This document shows, piece by piece, positions 33,513 through 42,597 of a stretch of DNA of 46,315 nucleotides. The stretch lies in the NCBI GenBank assembly GCA_012520315.1, contig JAAYOM010000106.1:1-46315 (forward strand). The letters run 5' to 3'. Every line of letters starts with the position of its first letter. The first letter of the stretch is position 1. This stretch comes from Bacillota bacterium (lineage in GTDB: Bacteria; Bacillota; Limnochordia; Darwinibacteriales; Darwinibacteriaceae). The notes below the pieces were generated by a model. It searched no databases. It was not told the DNA's origin and saw only the letters and a program-made list of their open reading frames with translations. The position numbers were made by a program, and so were the translations under genes.

Positions 33513-36500
33513 TTGGTTCGTCTCCGGCAAGCCCTCCAGACATCCGTGGGTGCGCAGAGTCTCCACCACAGCCTTGGAAATGCCGGAACGCTGTCTCAGA
33601 TCTTCGATGGAGATAAACTCCCCGTCCTTACGGGCCTCTACAACTCCCAGGGCGGCGCTGGCACCTACGCCTTGCAGTGAAGCTAGGGGCAGGCGTAAAC
33701 TGGCACCCTCAATTGCAAAGACCCGGTCGGAAGATTTGTACAGATCGACGGGTAAAAAGGTCACACCCCGTGCAATGGCCTCCAGCACGATCTCCAAATG
33801 GGTCACCGTGCTCCTCTCCTTGGGGGTAGCCTCAAAGCCCTTGGCAGTAATCTCCTCAATTTCAGCCCTGATCGCCTGTTCTCCCCCTACCAGCAGTTGA
33901 GCATCGAGCTCTCCGGCCCGCAAGGAAAACAGGGCGGAATAAAATGGCAGGGGATGATGGACTTTAAAATAGGCGATGCGAAAGGCCATCATCACATAGG
34001 CAACAGCGTGGGCCTTAGGGAACATATAGGAGATCTTGTTGCAGGACTCGATGTACCACTCAGGAACATCGAACTTGTGCAGCAGGGCAACATCCGTCTC
34101 CTTCAGACCCCGCCCTTTGCGAACCTGTTCCATAATGCGGAAAGCATCTGTGGCTTCCAGTCCCCGTAGCATAAGGTAGGACATGATATCGTCCCTTGTG
34201 GCGATCACATTCGATAAGTCAGTGATGCCCTGGCGAATCAGGTCTTGAGCGTTGTTAGTCCAGACATTTGTTCCGTGGGACAGCCCGCTGATCCGGACTA
34301 GATCACTGAAGGTTTGGGGCGATGTATCAATTAGCATCTGCCGCACAAAACGGGTGCCAAATTCCGGAATGCCCAAGGTGCCAACGGGGGTTCCAATTTC
34401 TTCTTCGCTAACTCCCAGGCTCTCCAGGGAAGAAAAAATAGACATTGTTTTTTCATCATCCAGCGGTATATCCTGCACCGTAACTCCTGTCAGATCCTGC
34501 AGGAATCGGAGCATGGTCGGATCATCATGCCCGAGGATATCCAGCTTGACCAAGCTGTCCTCTAAGGCGTGATACTCAAAGTGAGTGGTGATAGTACCGC
34601 TGCGAGCATCATTGGCAGGGTATTGGATCGGGGTAAAGTCAAAAATGCTCTCGTCGGGCGGAACTACGACCATTCCTCCGGGATGCTGCCCCGTGGTGCG
34701 CCTGGCACCGGCAAGTTTGCTGACCAAACGGTTTACTTCCGCATTACGTTTGGTCTGATTGGTCTGCTCGAGGTACTTCATGACAAAACCATAGGCAGTC
34801 TTATCCGCCAATGTGCCGATGGTTCCCGCCCGAAACACATTTTCAGCCCCGAAGAGCTCGGCTGTATAATCATGAATCTGCGCCTGGTATTCACCGCTGA
34901 AGTTTAGGTCTATATCAGGAACCTTGTCCCCATGGAAGCCCATGAAGACCTCAAAGGGGATCTCAAAGCCGTACCTGTGGGTCACAGTACCGCAGGTGGG
35001 ACAGGCCTTTGCAGGTAAGTCTATCCCCGAACCAACTTCTCCTTCAGTGAAAAACTCGCTCCAGTAACACTCTGGACAGACATAGTGCGGCGGCAATGGA
35101 TTGACCTCCGTAATCCCGCACATGGTCGCCACCAAAGATGATCCCACTGAACCCCTAGAACCTACCAGGTACCCGTCATCCAGTGACTTTTTCACAAGTT
35201 TGTGGGCAATCAGGTACAGGGAGGCATAACCATTGCTAATAATGGCCTGCAGTTCACGTTCCAGGCGCGCCTGGACTATCGGGGGCAAAGGATCGCCATA
35301 AATAGCCCGGGCAGTGGTGTAGGTCATGTCCTCCAAATCCTCTTCCGCGTTCTTAAGACGCGGCGGATGCAGCCCTTCAGGAACGGGCCTCAGTTCTTCT
35401 ACTTGGTCGGCAACTTTGCGGGGATTCGTGATCACAACTTCCCGGGCCTTGTCAGCACCTAAATAGGAGAACTCTTCCAGCATTTCACCGGTTGTGCGGT
35501 AAAAGAGCGGCGCCTGACGTTCCGCATCGTCAAATCCCCTGCCTGCAAGGAGGATGGTTCTAATGAGGCTGTCTTCCGGCCGCAAAAAGTGAACGTCTCC
35601 TGTTGCCACAACAGGCAGTCCTAAATTCTCCCCAATTTTGACGATTTGCTGGTTAATCCTGATTAGATCCTCCCTGGATCCGACATGGGCTGTGCCGATT
35701 AAAAAACCATTGTTATCAATGGGCTGAATCTCTAAATAGTCGTAAAAGGAGGCAATTTCCATCACACCAGAATTTCCAGTCAGCACCGCCTGATAGACTT
35801 CCCCTGCTTCACAGGCAGACCCGAGAAGAAGTCCTTCCCGGTACTTTTCCAGCAAAGCGCGGGGGATGCGCGGCGTACGGTAAAAGTGATCCAGATGGGC
35901 ATAGGACACAAGCCGGTATAAGTTGTGCAGCCCCTGCTTGTTTTTCGCCAGAATCACAATGTGATAGGAACGTCCCTTGCTCTCGGCATCGTGGACTAGG
36001 TAGCCTTCCACACCGTAGATTATTTTCACACCATGCTTCTTGCCGGCCCAATGTGCATCGGGAAAGGCTTGAATCACGCCGTGGTCTGTGATGGCCAGTG
36101 CATCGTGTCCTAAGGACGCTGCAAGCTTGACTACATCATCTACATCAATGGTTCCGTCCAGGCCACTCATTTTTGTATGCAGATGCAGCTCGACCCGCTT
36201 TTCTGGGGCATCATCGCAAAGGGCAGGCGGCGCTTCCTCCAAGGCCAGACCCTGCACCATCAGGGCCAGCTGGTTGTCAAAGGACTGGAACTGCAGGTTC
36301 CCTCTCACTTTGAGCCATTGCCCCTTCTTAATCCCCAGATCCTCGGGCTCGTCCAAAAAAGCCTTACAGCTGAGGGTGTCAGTACCGTCATGAAGATCAA
36401 ACATAATCATCGTCTTGCCGGTACGGGTCAGTCGGGATTCAAAAGAGACCACTTCACCGCAGGCGACTACTCCCCGCTCTTCTTCCTGCAGTTCCACAAT

Positions 36501-36899
36501 GGGAACCGCCTGGCCGCGTATGGAATTCGAACGCAGGCTGCGGCTCCGTCCGTTTTTCCGCGGCGGGCTAGTGCTTTGCTCAGCAACCAGAGAACCGTTA
36601 TTGATTTGATTCTGCACTTGCTGAATTGCTTTTTCCAAGTAGAGCTGATCGGCCTGCACCTTCTCATTTGTCCACTCAAAACGAACACTCAGGACCTCCG
36701 GAACTTGATTCCGAATCGCCTGAGCTAACTCTTCCCACAGAGCCTCATCGCCCTGGGGCCTTCCCTTTAAAATAAACGTCCATTCTCTTTTCTCAGGATC
36801 TATAGCTATCTCTGCGATCTCTACTTTTTGAGCGATCGGATGCGAGCTGAAAGAGGCAAGAAAGAACCTGTCTTCAGGTTCGAGAAATAAGGAAGCCAA
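33498..36899 (-). CDS. polC: DNA polymerase III alpha subunit, PolC type, lacking the exonuclease insertion
   Basis: Replicative polymerase of gram-positive bacteria. 1133 residues against about 1430 for Bacillus PolC. In order: N-terminal domain (about 1-135), OB domain (about 143-220, VVSFESRLTRTGKTMIMFDL), PHP domain with metal ligands His239, His241, Asp248, His273, Glu298, His313 plus later Cys and Asp-x-His (SACEAGE; TGDVHF). The PHP runs unbroken from GVEGYLVHDAESKG to SYHIVILAKNKQGL, where other PolC proteins carry a DEDD exonuclease. Then come a zinc site (CPEC, CPTC), catalytic PDIDLNFSGEYQ, DVALLHKFDVPEWY and KISYMFPKAHAVAYVMM. TTG start, 7 bases after GGAGG. No frameshift is evident. 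Confidence 0.96.
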   Translation of the reverse strand: MASLFLEPEDRFFLASFSSHPIAQKVEIAEIAIDPEKREWTFILKGRPQGDEALWEELAQAIRNQVPEVLSVRFEWTNEKVQADQLYLEKAIQQVQNQINNGSLVAEQSTSPPRKNGRSRSLRSNSIRGQAVPIVELQEEERGVVACGEVVSFESRLTRTGKTMIMFDLHDGTDTLSCKAFLDEPEDLGIKKGQWLKVRGNLQFQSFDNQLALMVQGLALEEAPPALCDDAPEKRVELHLHTKMSGLDGTIDVDDVVKLAASLGHDALAITDHGVIQAFPDAHWAGKKHGVKIIYGVEGYLVHDAESKGRSYHIVILAKNKQGLHNLYRLVSYAHLDHFYRTPRIPRALLEKYREGLLLGSACEAGEVYQAVLTGNSGVMEIASFYDYLEIQPIDNNGFLIGTAHVGSREDLIRINQQIVKIGENLGLPVVATGDVHFLRPEDSLIRTILLAGRGFDDAERQAPLFYRTTGEMLEEFSYLGADKAREVVITNPRKVADQVEELRPVPEGLHPPRLKNAEEDLEDMTYTTARAIYGDPLPPIVQARLERELQAIISNGYASLYLIAHKLVKKSLDDGYLVGSRGSVGSSLVATMCGITEVNPLPPHYVCPECYWSEFFTEGEVGSGIDLPAKACPTCGTVTHRYGFEIPFEVFMGFHGDKVPDIDLNFSGEYQAQIHDYTAELFGAENVFRAGTIGTLADKTAYGFVMKYLEQTNQTKRNAEVNRLVSKLAGARRTTGQHPGGMVVVPPDESIFDFTPIQYPANDARSGTITTHFEYHALEDSLVKLDILGHDDPTMLRFLQDLTGVTVQDIPLDDEKTMSIFSSLESLGVSEEEIGTPVGTLGIPEFGTRFVRQMLIDTSPQTFSDLVRISGLSHGTNVWTNNAQDLIRQGITDLSNVIATRDDIMSYLMLRGLEATDAFRIMEQVRKGRGLKETDVALLHKFDVPEWYIESCNKISYMFPKAHAVAYVMMAFRIAYFKVHHPLPFYSALFSLRAGELDAQLLVGGEQAIRAEIEEITAKGFEATPKERSTVTHLEIVLEAIARGVTFLPVDLYKSSDRVFAIEGASLRLPLASLQGVGASAALGVVEARKDGEFISIEDLRQRSGISKAVVETLRTHGCLEGLPETNQLTLF

Positions 36900-36932
36900 A
36901 CTATCACCTCCAAAACAATAACCCGAGTTTGA

Positions 36933-37595
36933 CTACTCGCTGTTGCATTCCTCGTCCAGCGTTTTCTTCTCAGACCGCAAGGAACGTGCGATATCTTTAT
37001 ACATCTCTATGCGGGCCTGAAATCCCGTAACAAGCCCCCGCTTTTCTTCCTTCGTCACATGGGACATGTGCGCAAGGGGCACCTTAACGATATTTACACC
37101 CTGCCGCTCAGCATATTGCGTTAATGCTGTTTCCACGCCGTAACGGCTCCCCTCGAGGTCGGGCACAGCGTCAAAGAGCTCTTTTCTCACTGCACGCTGA
37201 CCTGAAAGGGAGGGCGTTATCTTTAAGGCTAAGTCCGTAAAGAGGCGCCCCTCTGAAAACACGCCAATGCTCATTGCTGTTTGACCTGTTAGGACCGGAC
37301 GCAAGAGATCCTCCACATGCTTCCTTTCCAGACCTACCAGGTCCGCATCGAGAAACAGCAGAACTGAACAGTTGGTGTGATTGGCGCCTGCCTTCATAGC
37401 CCCGCCCTTCCCAACGTTTTCCTCTAAGGCTACAACCTTAACCGGATATCGCTGTGCCGCCTGTACAGTGCCGTCAGTGGAGCCGTCGCTGACCACTATG
37501 ATCTCATTGATCAGAGGACAAGGCAGCAGCGCTTCAATCACCACACCAATAGTGTGTTCTTCGTTATACGCGGGAATTATGGCAGCAACACTCAC
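36933..37595 (-). CDS. GT2-family glycosyltransferase
   Basis: 220 residues with the GT-A fold start AAIIPAYNEEHTIGVVIEAL, the metal-binding region IIVVSDGSTDGTVQAAQ and the DxD-like FLDADLVGLERKH; then a segment with GQRAVRKELFDAVPDL and GVETALTQYAER. Its acceptor is unknown; family members make glycolipids, polyprenyl-phosphate sugars or glucosylglycerate. No membrane helix. GTG overlaps the proS stop by 4 bases, so it is coupled to proS; this gene is not usually found between proS and polC. Confidence 0.85.
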   Translation of the reverse strand: MSVAAIIPAYNEEHTIGVVIEALLPCPLINEIIVVSDGSTDGTVQAAQRYPVKVVALEENVGKGGAMKAGANHTNCSVLLFLDADLVGLERKHVEDLLRPVLTGQTAMSIGVFSEGRLFTDLALKITPSLSGQRAVRKELFDAVPDLEGSRYGVETALTQYAERQGVNIVKVPLAHMSHVTKEEKRGLVTGFQARIEMYKDIARSLRSEKKTLDEECNSE

Positions 37596-39310
37596 CGAAT
37601 CTCCCCATCCTTTAAGAGATTCTTAACTGTAGATGCAACATCTTCAATTGGCACGACCAGTTTTTCCTTAGTGCGGCGAATAATAATCTCCATTGCTCCC
37701 TGTTCAAGGGATTTAGCACCTATTGTCACCCGGATTGGAAAACCGATAAGATCGGCATCTTTAAACTTCACACCTGGGCGCTCATTCCGATCGTCCAGGA
37801 CTACTTCAACGCCGGCTGCCTTCAGTTCCTCATAAAGGTTCTGTGACGCCTTGGCCTGGGCTTCGTCCTTCATGCTGACGGGAACCACGATAACATGATA
37901 AGGTGCAACAGAAACAGGCCAGATAATACCATCCTCGTCGTGGTTCTTTTCAATAACTGCAGCTGCAGTCCTACCTACCCCAATGCCGTAGCATCCCATG
38001 ATCACGGGCTTCTCTTTGCCGTTTTCGTCTAAGAAAGTTGCTCCCATGGCCTCAGAATACTTAGTTCCGAGCTTAAAGACCTGACCCACTTCAATGCCGC
38101 GGGCACCTTCCAGTCTGCCTTCACAGCGGGGGCATAGATCCCCGGGCTGTACTTCCCGCAAATCGGCAAATTCCTTGACCTTAAAGTCACGGTCCAAATT
38201 GGCGTTCACCATGTGCTGATCCAGTTCATTAGCTCCAACTACGGCGTTGACCATATGCTCTATAGCATAATCCGCATAAAGCGGCAGACTTAAAGCTACA
38301 GGCCCTGCAAAGCCTACCGGAGCACCTGTGGCTTTGAAAATTGTCTCATCGTCGGCCAGCTCAAGAGTCTCACAGCCCAGCAGCTTGCGGAGCTTAATCT
38401 CATTAATGTTATGATCTCCCCTTACCAAGGCTGCAATCACTTGGCCATCGGCTACGTACAGCAGCGTCTTGATGCAGTCTTCCGGTTTGACATTCAAAAA
38501 CTCGCTAATCTGTTCGATAGTTCTGGCACCGGGAGTAGCCACTTTCGCCAGTTCACCCAGGTGCGGCTGTTCATCGCCTCCCCTGGGGATGCGCACTCCC
38601 TCGGCCCGCTCAACATTGGCTGCGTATTCGCACTGGGGACAAAAGAGAACCAAATCCTCACCGGAGTCTGCCAGCACCATAAATTCATGGGTAACATCTC
38701 CGCCAATTGCGCCAGAATCAGCTTCTACCGGATGGGCTTCAACGCCGCAGCGTGCGAAAATGCGGGCATAGGCTTTGTAAGCTGCCCAATAGCTCTCATC
38801 GAGCCCTTCGTTGTCACTATCAAAGGAGTACATATCTTTCATGATAAACTCGCGGCCCCGCATCAGACCAAAGCGCGGTCTCATCTCATCCCGATACTTG
38901 TTTTGAATCTGATACAGCCTCAGGGGCATCTGCCGGTAGGAACGCACCTCGGAACGCACTAGCGCGGTGATGATTTCTTCATGGGTTGGCCCAAGACAAA
39001 ACTGGCGTCCCTGCCGATCCCGCAGTCGGAACATTTCATCCCCGTAGTCCGCCCAGCGGCCCGACTCCTCCCACAGTTCAGCAGGTTGGACTATGGGCAG
39101 CAACACTTCCTGGCCGCCTATGGCATTCATCTCTTCGCGAATGATCTGTTCCACCTTGCGGATCACTCTCAGCCCCAAAGGGAGAAAGGCATAGACTCCC
39201 GCGGCCGACCGGCGCATAAGCCCGGCCCTCAGCATGAGTTTATGACTGACGATTTCGGCATCCGCTGGCGTCTCTCTCAGTGTAGGCGAATATAATTGCG
39301 ACATATACAT
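37592..39310 (-). CDS. proS: Prolyl-tRNA synthetase (bacterial type with editing domain)
   Basis: Class II synthetase of 572 residues: motif 1 region (LMRRSAAGVYAFLPLGLRVI), motif 2 (FCLGPTHEEIITALVRSEV, then NKYRDEMRPRFGLMRGREFIMKD), the INS editing domain (about 225-390, TPGARTIEQISEFLNVKPED) and motif 3 (GCYGIGVGRTAAAVIEK), followed by the anticodon-binding domain. ATG at 39310 sits 7 bases after AGGGG. Confidence 0.97.
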   Translation of the reverse strand: MYMSQLYSPTLRETPADAEIVSHKLMLRAGLMRRSAAGVYAFLPLGLRVIRKVEQIIREEMNAIGGQEVLLPIVQPAELWEESGRWADYGDEMFRLRDRQGRQFCLGPTHEEIITALVRSEVRSYRQMPLRLYQIQNKYRDEMRPRFGLMRGREFIMKDMYSFDSDNEGLDESYWAAYKAYARIFARCGVEAHPVEADSGAIGGDVTHEFMVLADSGEDLVLFCPQCEYAANVERAEGVRIPRGGDEQPHLGELAKVATPGARTIEQISEFLNVKPEDCIKTLLYVADGQVIAALVRGDHNINEIKLRKLLGCETLELADDETIFKATGAPVGFAGPVALSLPLYADYAIEHMVNAVVGANELDQHMVNANLDRDFKVKEFADLREVQPGDLCPRCEGRLEGARGIEVGQVFKLGTKYSEAMGATFLDENGKEKPVIMGCYGIGVGRTAAAVIEKNHDEDGIIWPVSVAPYHVIVVPVSMKDEAQAKASQNLYEELKAAGVEVVLDDRNERPGVKFKDADLIGFPIRVTIGAKSLEQGAMEIIIRRTKEKLVVPIEDVASTVKNLLKDGEIR

Positions 39311-39320
39311 AGCTTATCCC

Positions 39321-40376
39321 CTATCTTTCTGCAAGCAGGTTATTTGCCTCTTCGACTAAGGCATCAACTAATTCCTCTTCCGGAACTTTACGCAAAATCT
39401 CCCCATGGCGAAAAACAAGTCCAACACCCTTGCCGCCCGTAATGCCTAAATCGGCAGAGCGAGCTTCGCCGGGGCCATTTACGACGCAGCCCATGACCGC
39501 AATGGTTATGGGCAGAGGAAAATCACTTAAACGTTTCTCCACTTCTGCTGCTATTCCTTCTAAATCAATCTCAGTTCTTCCACAAGTTGGACAGGAGATA
39601 AAAATTGGCCCACGTCGGCGCAGACCCAGACTGGAAAGGACAGCCCAGCCAACTTTTACTTCTTCTACCGGGTCTGCAGTAAGGGATACCCTGAGGGTAT
39701 CGCCCAATCCCCTGGATAATAGCGCGCCAAGGCCGGCAGCGGACTTTACCGTACCAAACCACTTCGTGCCTGCCTCGGTGATGCCTAGATGGGTCGGATA
39801 ATTGACCCGTTTACTCAGTTTTTCATAAGCTTCAACCGTCATGTCTATTTCAGTTGACTTGAGGGAGACCACAATATCGTAAAAGCCTAGCTTCTCGAAG
39901 ATGGCAATGTGCTCTAAGGCACTTTCCACCATGGCCTCAGCTGTCCTGCCGTACTCTTCCAACAGGTGTTTGGCCACAGAACCTGAGTTAACCCCGATCC
40001 GAATCGGGACCTGCCTTGCCTGGGCAGCCTTAACCACTTCCAGGACTTTGGCTTCCGACCCGATATTTCCAGGATTGAGCCTCAGTTTATGAATGCCGGC
40101 CTTCAGAGCCTGCAGGGCCAAACGGTGATCAAAATGAATATCTGCAACTACAGGTATGGGACTTTGGGGCACTATGGTAAACAGTGCCTCCGCCGCTGCC
40201 TGGTCGGGAACTGCAACACGGACAATGTCGCAGCCAGCCTCAGCAAGGGCCTGGATTTGCCCCAATGTCGCGGCTGCATCCCTTGTATCGGTATTAGTCA
40301 TTGATTGGACTGTGATAGGCGCGCCGCCTCCGATCGGCACGTCCCCCACCATCACCTGGCGAGTGGAATCACGCAT
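39321..40376 (-). CDS. ispG: 4-hydroxy-3-methylbut-2-en-1-yl diphosphate synthase (IspG)
   Basis: Iron-sulfur enzyme of the MEP isoprenoid pathway. 351 residues from ATG at 40376 (MRDSTRQVMVGDVPIGGGAP), 8 bases after AAGGAG. TIM-barrel start QSMTNTDTRDAAATLGQI; the cluster ligands lie in ISCPTCGRTEIDLE and VMGCVVNGPGEARSADLG. Together with dxr and uppS in this block it serves undecaprenyl phosphate synthesis. Confidence 0.97.
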   Translation of the reverse strand: MRDSTRQVMVGDVPIGGGAPITVQSMTNTDTRDAAATLGQIQALAEAGCDIVRVAVPDQAAAEALFTIVPQSPIPVVADIHFDHRLALQALKAGIHKLRLNPGNIGSEAKVLEVVKAAQARQVPIRIGVNSGSVAKHLLEEYGRTAEAMVESALEHIAIFEKLGFYDIVVSLKSTEIDMTVEAYEKLSKRVNYPTHLGITEAGTKWFGTVKSAAGLGALLSRGLGDTLRVSLTADPVEEVKVGWAVLSSLGLRRRGPIFISCPTCGRTEIDLEGIAAEVEKRLSDFPLPITIAVMGCVVNGPGEARSADLGITGGKGVGLVFRHGEILRKVPEEELVDALVEEANNLLAER

Positions 40377-40393
40377 GCTGAACACTCCTTGTC

Positions 40394-41422
40394 TTAAGAG
40401 AACAGATTAATCCGGGCCAGATCTTTGAAAGTGGCAAACAGCATCAGGGCCACCAACAGAGCCAAGCCAACGAACTGAGCAATACCCCTGGCCTTTGGTG
40501 CCAAAGGCTTGCCGCGCACAGCCTCCACAAGCAGAATGAGAATCCATCCCCCGTCTAGAACCGGCACAGGGAGCAGATTAAGGAGGCCTAAGTTAATGTT
40601 GAGAATAATGGCTAGAATTATTAGGTTAGGCAAACCATGGCGGGCGGTTTCCCCTACGATTTGCACAATGCCAATCGGACCTGAAACCTCCACCTTCTGC
40701 TGCCCGGTAATCATCATCCCGATATCCTTGACCAGCTGGGTTGTGAGTCTCCAGGTCTGCTGCATGCCAGCCCGCAAACTGGCAAAAAAAGGATACTGGG
40801 GTTTTGCATCAATGCTGATGCCGACTCTGCCTATGCCTTCTCGATCTTCAGGCGTCACAGTGATAGTCACCAGTTCTTGCTGACGGCGAACTACTACTTC
40901 CATCTCCTGGGCAGGTGAAAGTCCGATCAGCTCCACAATCCGCTCGGAACTGTCCACCCTTTCACCGTTGACCGACACGAAAAGGTCTCCAGGCATAAGT
41001 CCGGCGGCCTCACCCGGTGAATTAGGCTCCACATAGGTGATGGTAGGAGGAACTGCGATCAGCATGAAGTACAGCACAAACAGGATAATTGCTAAGACAA
41101 AGTTCATTAAAGGTCCGGCAGCAATGGTGCTGAGGCGCCAAGGCAGACTCTTGCTGTTAAAACTGTCTTCAGCATCTTCCTCCACATCTTCTGCACCATC
41201 TACAGGCTCGTCCATGCCGGCCATCTTCACGAAACCTCCTAAAGGAAAGGCACGCAGCGAGTATTTAGTATCGCCCTTAGTTACACTTCCCAAGGCAGGT
41301 CCGAAGCCGATGGCAAACTCGTAGACTCGAATCCCGGCCAGCTTGGCGACGAGGTAATGTCCGAGCTCGTGAAAGAGTACGATAGTTCCAAATATTACGA
41401 CAAAAGCTATTAGTGTTACCAC
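40394..41422 (-). CDS. rseP: Site-2 metalloprotease RseP
   Basis: Intramembrane zinc protease that cleaves anti-sigma factors and remnant signal peptides. 342 residues from GTG at 41422 (9 bases after GAGG; the alternative GTG at 41431 overlaps the dxr stop). HELGHYLVAKLAG supplies HExxH; a PDZ domain (about 120-200, EPNSPGEAAGLMPGDLFVSVNG) follows; the second active-site motif is LLNLLPVPVLDGGWI (NxxPxPxLDG). Four hydrophobic segments. Confidence 0.95.
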   Translation of the reverse strand: MVTLIAFVVIFGTIVLFHELGHYLVAKLAGIRVYEFAIGFGPALGSVTKGDTKYSLRAFPLGGFVKMAGMDEPVDGAEDVEEDAEDSFNSKSLPWRLSTIAAGPLMNFVLAIILFVLYFMLIAVPPTITYVEPNSPGEAAGLMPGDLFVSVNGERVDSSERIVELIGLSPAQEMEVVVRRQQELVTITVTPEDREGIGRVGISIDAKPQYPFFASLRAGMQQTWRLTTQLVKDIGMMITGQQKVEVSGPIGIVQIVGETARHGLPNLIILAIILNINLGLLNLLPVPVLDGGWILILLVEAVRGKPLAPKARGIAQFVGLALLVALMLFATFKDLARINLFS

Positions 41423-41427
41423 ACTAA

Positions 41428-42558
41428 TCACCCTCTCTGTTCTAGCAAAGCCCGGGCTTTCAGTCGGGCTTCCTGATCTATGGCTAGTATTTGCTCTAAA
41501 GCCGGAAATGATTTACCCTGAAAGGTCTCGAGAACCTCAGCGACAATCTGAGGTATTTCGGTAAACTTCAGTTTCCCTGCTAAAAAGCCTGCTACAGCCT
41601 CTTCGTTGGCTGCATTTAAGGCAATTGGCTTTTCGCCCCCCGCTTCCCCCGCCTCGTAGGCTAAACGGAGACTGGGAAAGCGCTCCCAGTCTACTGCTTC
41701 AAAGGAGAGCGTTCCTGTCTTGACTAAATCCAGAGGTTGAACCGGAGATGGCCCTACCTCCGGATAGGTCAGGGCATACTGAATGGGCAGGCGCATGTCT
41801 GCCGTGCCCAGCTGGGCCAGGATCGTACCATCCTTGAGCTGAATCATAGAATGGACAATGCTCTCCGGGTGTACCACAACCTCAATTGCGCTGTAGGAAA
41901 AATCAAAGAGCCAGTGGGCTTCGATAACTTCCAGCCCCTTGTTCATCAGGGTTGCTGAGTCAATGCTGATTTTCCCGCCCATGTTCCAGTTCGGGTGGGC
42001 TAGGGCCTGCTCAACGGTGACTTCATCCAACGAACCCTTATAGGCCCTAAAAGGTCCCCCTGAAGCGGTTAGAATGATTTTTTCAGTTTTGTCCCGACTC
42101 CGTCCGGAAAAAAGGCTCCATAATGCGCTATGCTCCGAATCAATTGGTACAATCTGCTCCCGGTACTTCATCACCAAATGTCCGCCAGCAACTAAAGTTT
42201 CCTTATTGGCCAGTGCAACTCGCTTGCCGGCTTCCAAGGCCCTCAGCGTAGGCTGGAGACCCATGGCTCCCACTAAAGAAACCACAACCAGATCGCAAGC
42301 TGGATCGGCGGCCATCTCCTCCATACTTGCCAAGCCGCTAAAGACAGGAATTGAAAACTCTTCCCTGAGCGCCTTAGCATGGGCGCAACTGGCGATACAT
42401 GCAAATTTCGGCTTAAACTCTGCAATTTGCTTCCTCAACAGTTCATAGTTGGAGCCAGCCGAAAGCCCCAGCACCTTAAATTCAGGCATGTGACGTATCA
42501 CATCCAGGGTCTGGGTGCCAATAGAACCGGTGGAGCCGAGAATAACTAGATTAGGCAT
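41428..42558 (-). CDS. dxr: 1-deoxy-D-xylulose 5-phosphate reductoisomerase
   Basis: Committed step of the MEP pathway. 376 residues: NADPH-binding LVILGSTGSIGTQTLDVI, substrate and metal segment VPIDSEHSALWSLFSG and the NMGGKISIDSATLMNKGLEVIEAHWLF motif. ATG immediately preceded by an AGGAGA-type site. Confidence 0.97.
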   Translation of the reverse strand: MPNLVILGSTGSIGTQTLDVIRHMPEFKVLGLSAGSNYELLRKQIAEFKPKFACIASCAHAKALREEFSIPVFSGLASMEEMAADPACDLVVVSLVGAMGLQPTLRALEAGKRVALANKETLVAGGHLVMKYREQIVPIDSEHSALWSLFSGRSRDKTEKIILTASGGPFRAYKGSLDEVTVEQALAHPNWNMGGKISIDSATLMNKGLEVIEAHWLFDFSYSAIEVVVHPESIVHSMIQLKDGTILAQLGTADMRLPIQYALTYPEVGPSPVQPLDLVKTGTLSFEAVDWERFPSLRLAYEAGEAGGEKPIALNAANEEAVAGFLAGKLKFTEIPQIVAEVLETFQGKSFPALEQILAIDQEARLKARALLEQRG

Positions 42559-42597
42559 AAGACATCTCCTTCTGCGATCTGCAAGTTAAGCACTGTA

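Noticed and set aside
33498-36899. PolC as a truncated or frameshifted gene
   Set aside because: The missing length is exactly the exonuclease insertion, the PHP sequence is smooth across the junction and all motifs up to the C-terminus are in one frame.
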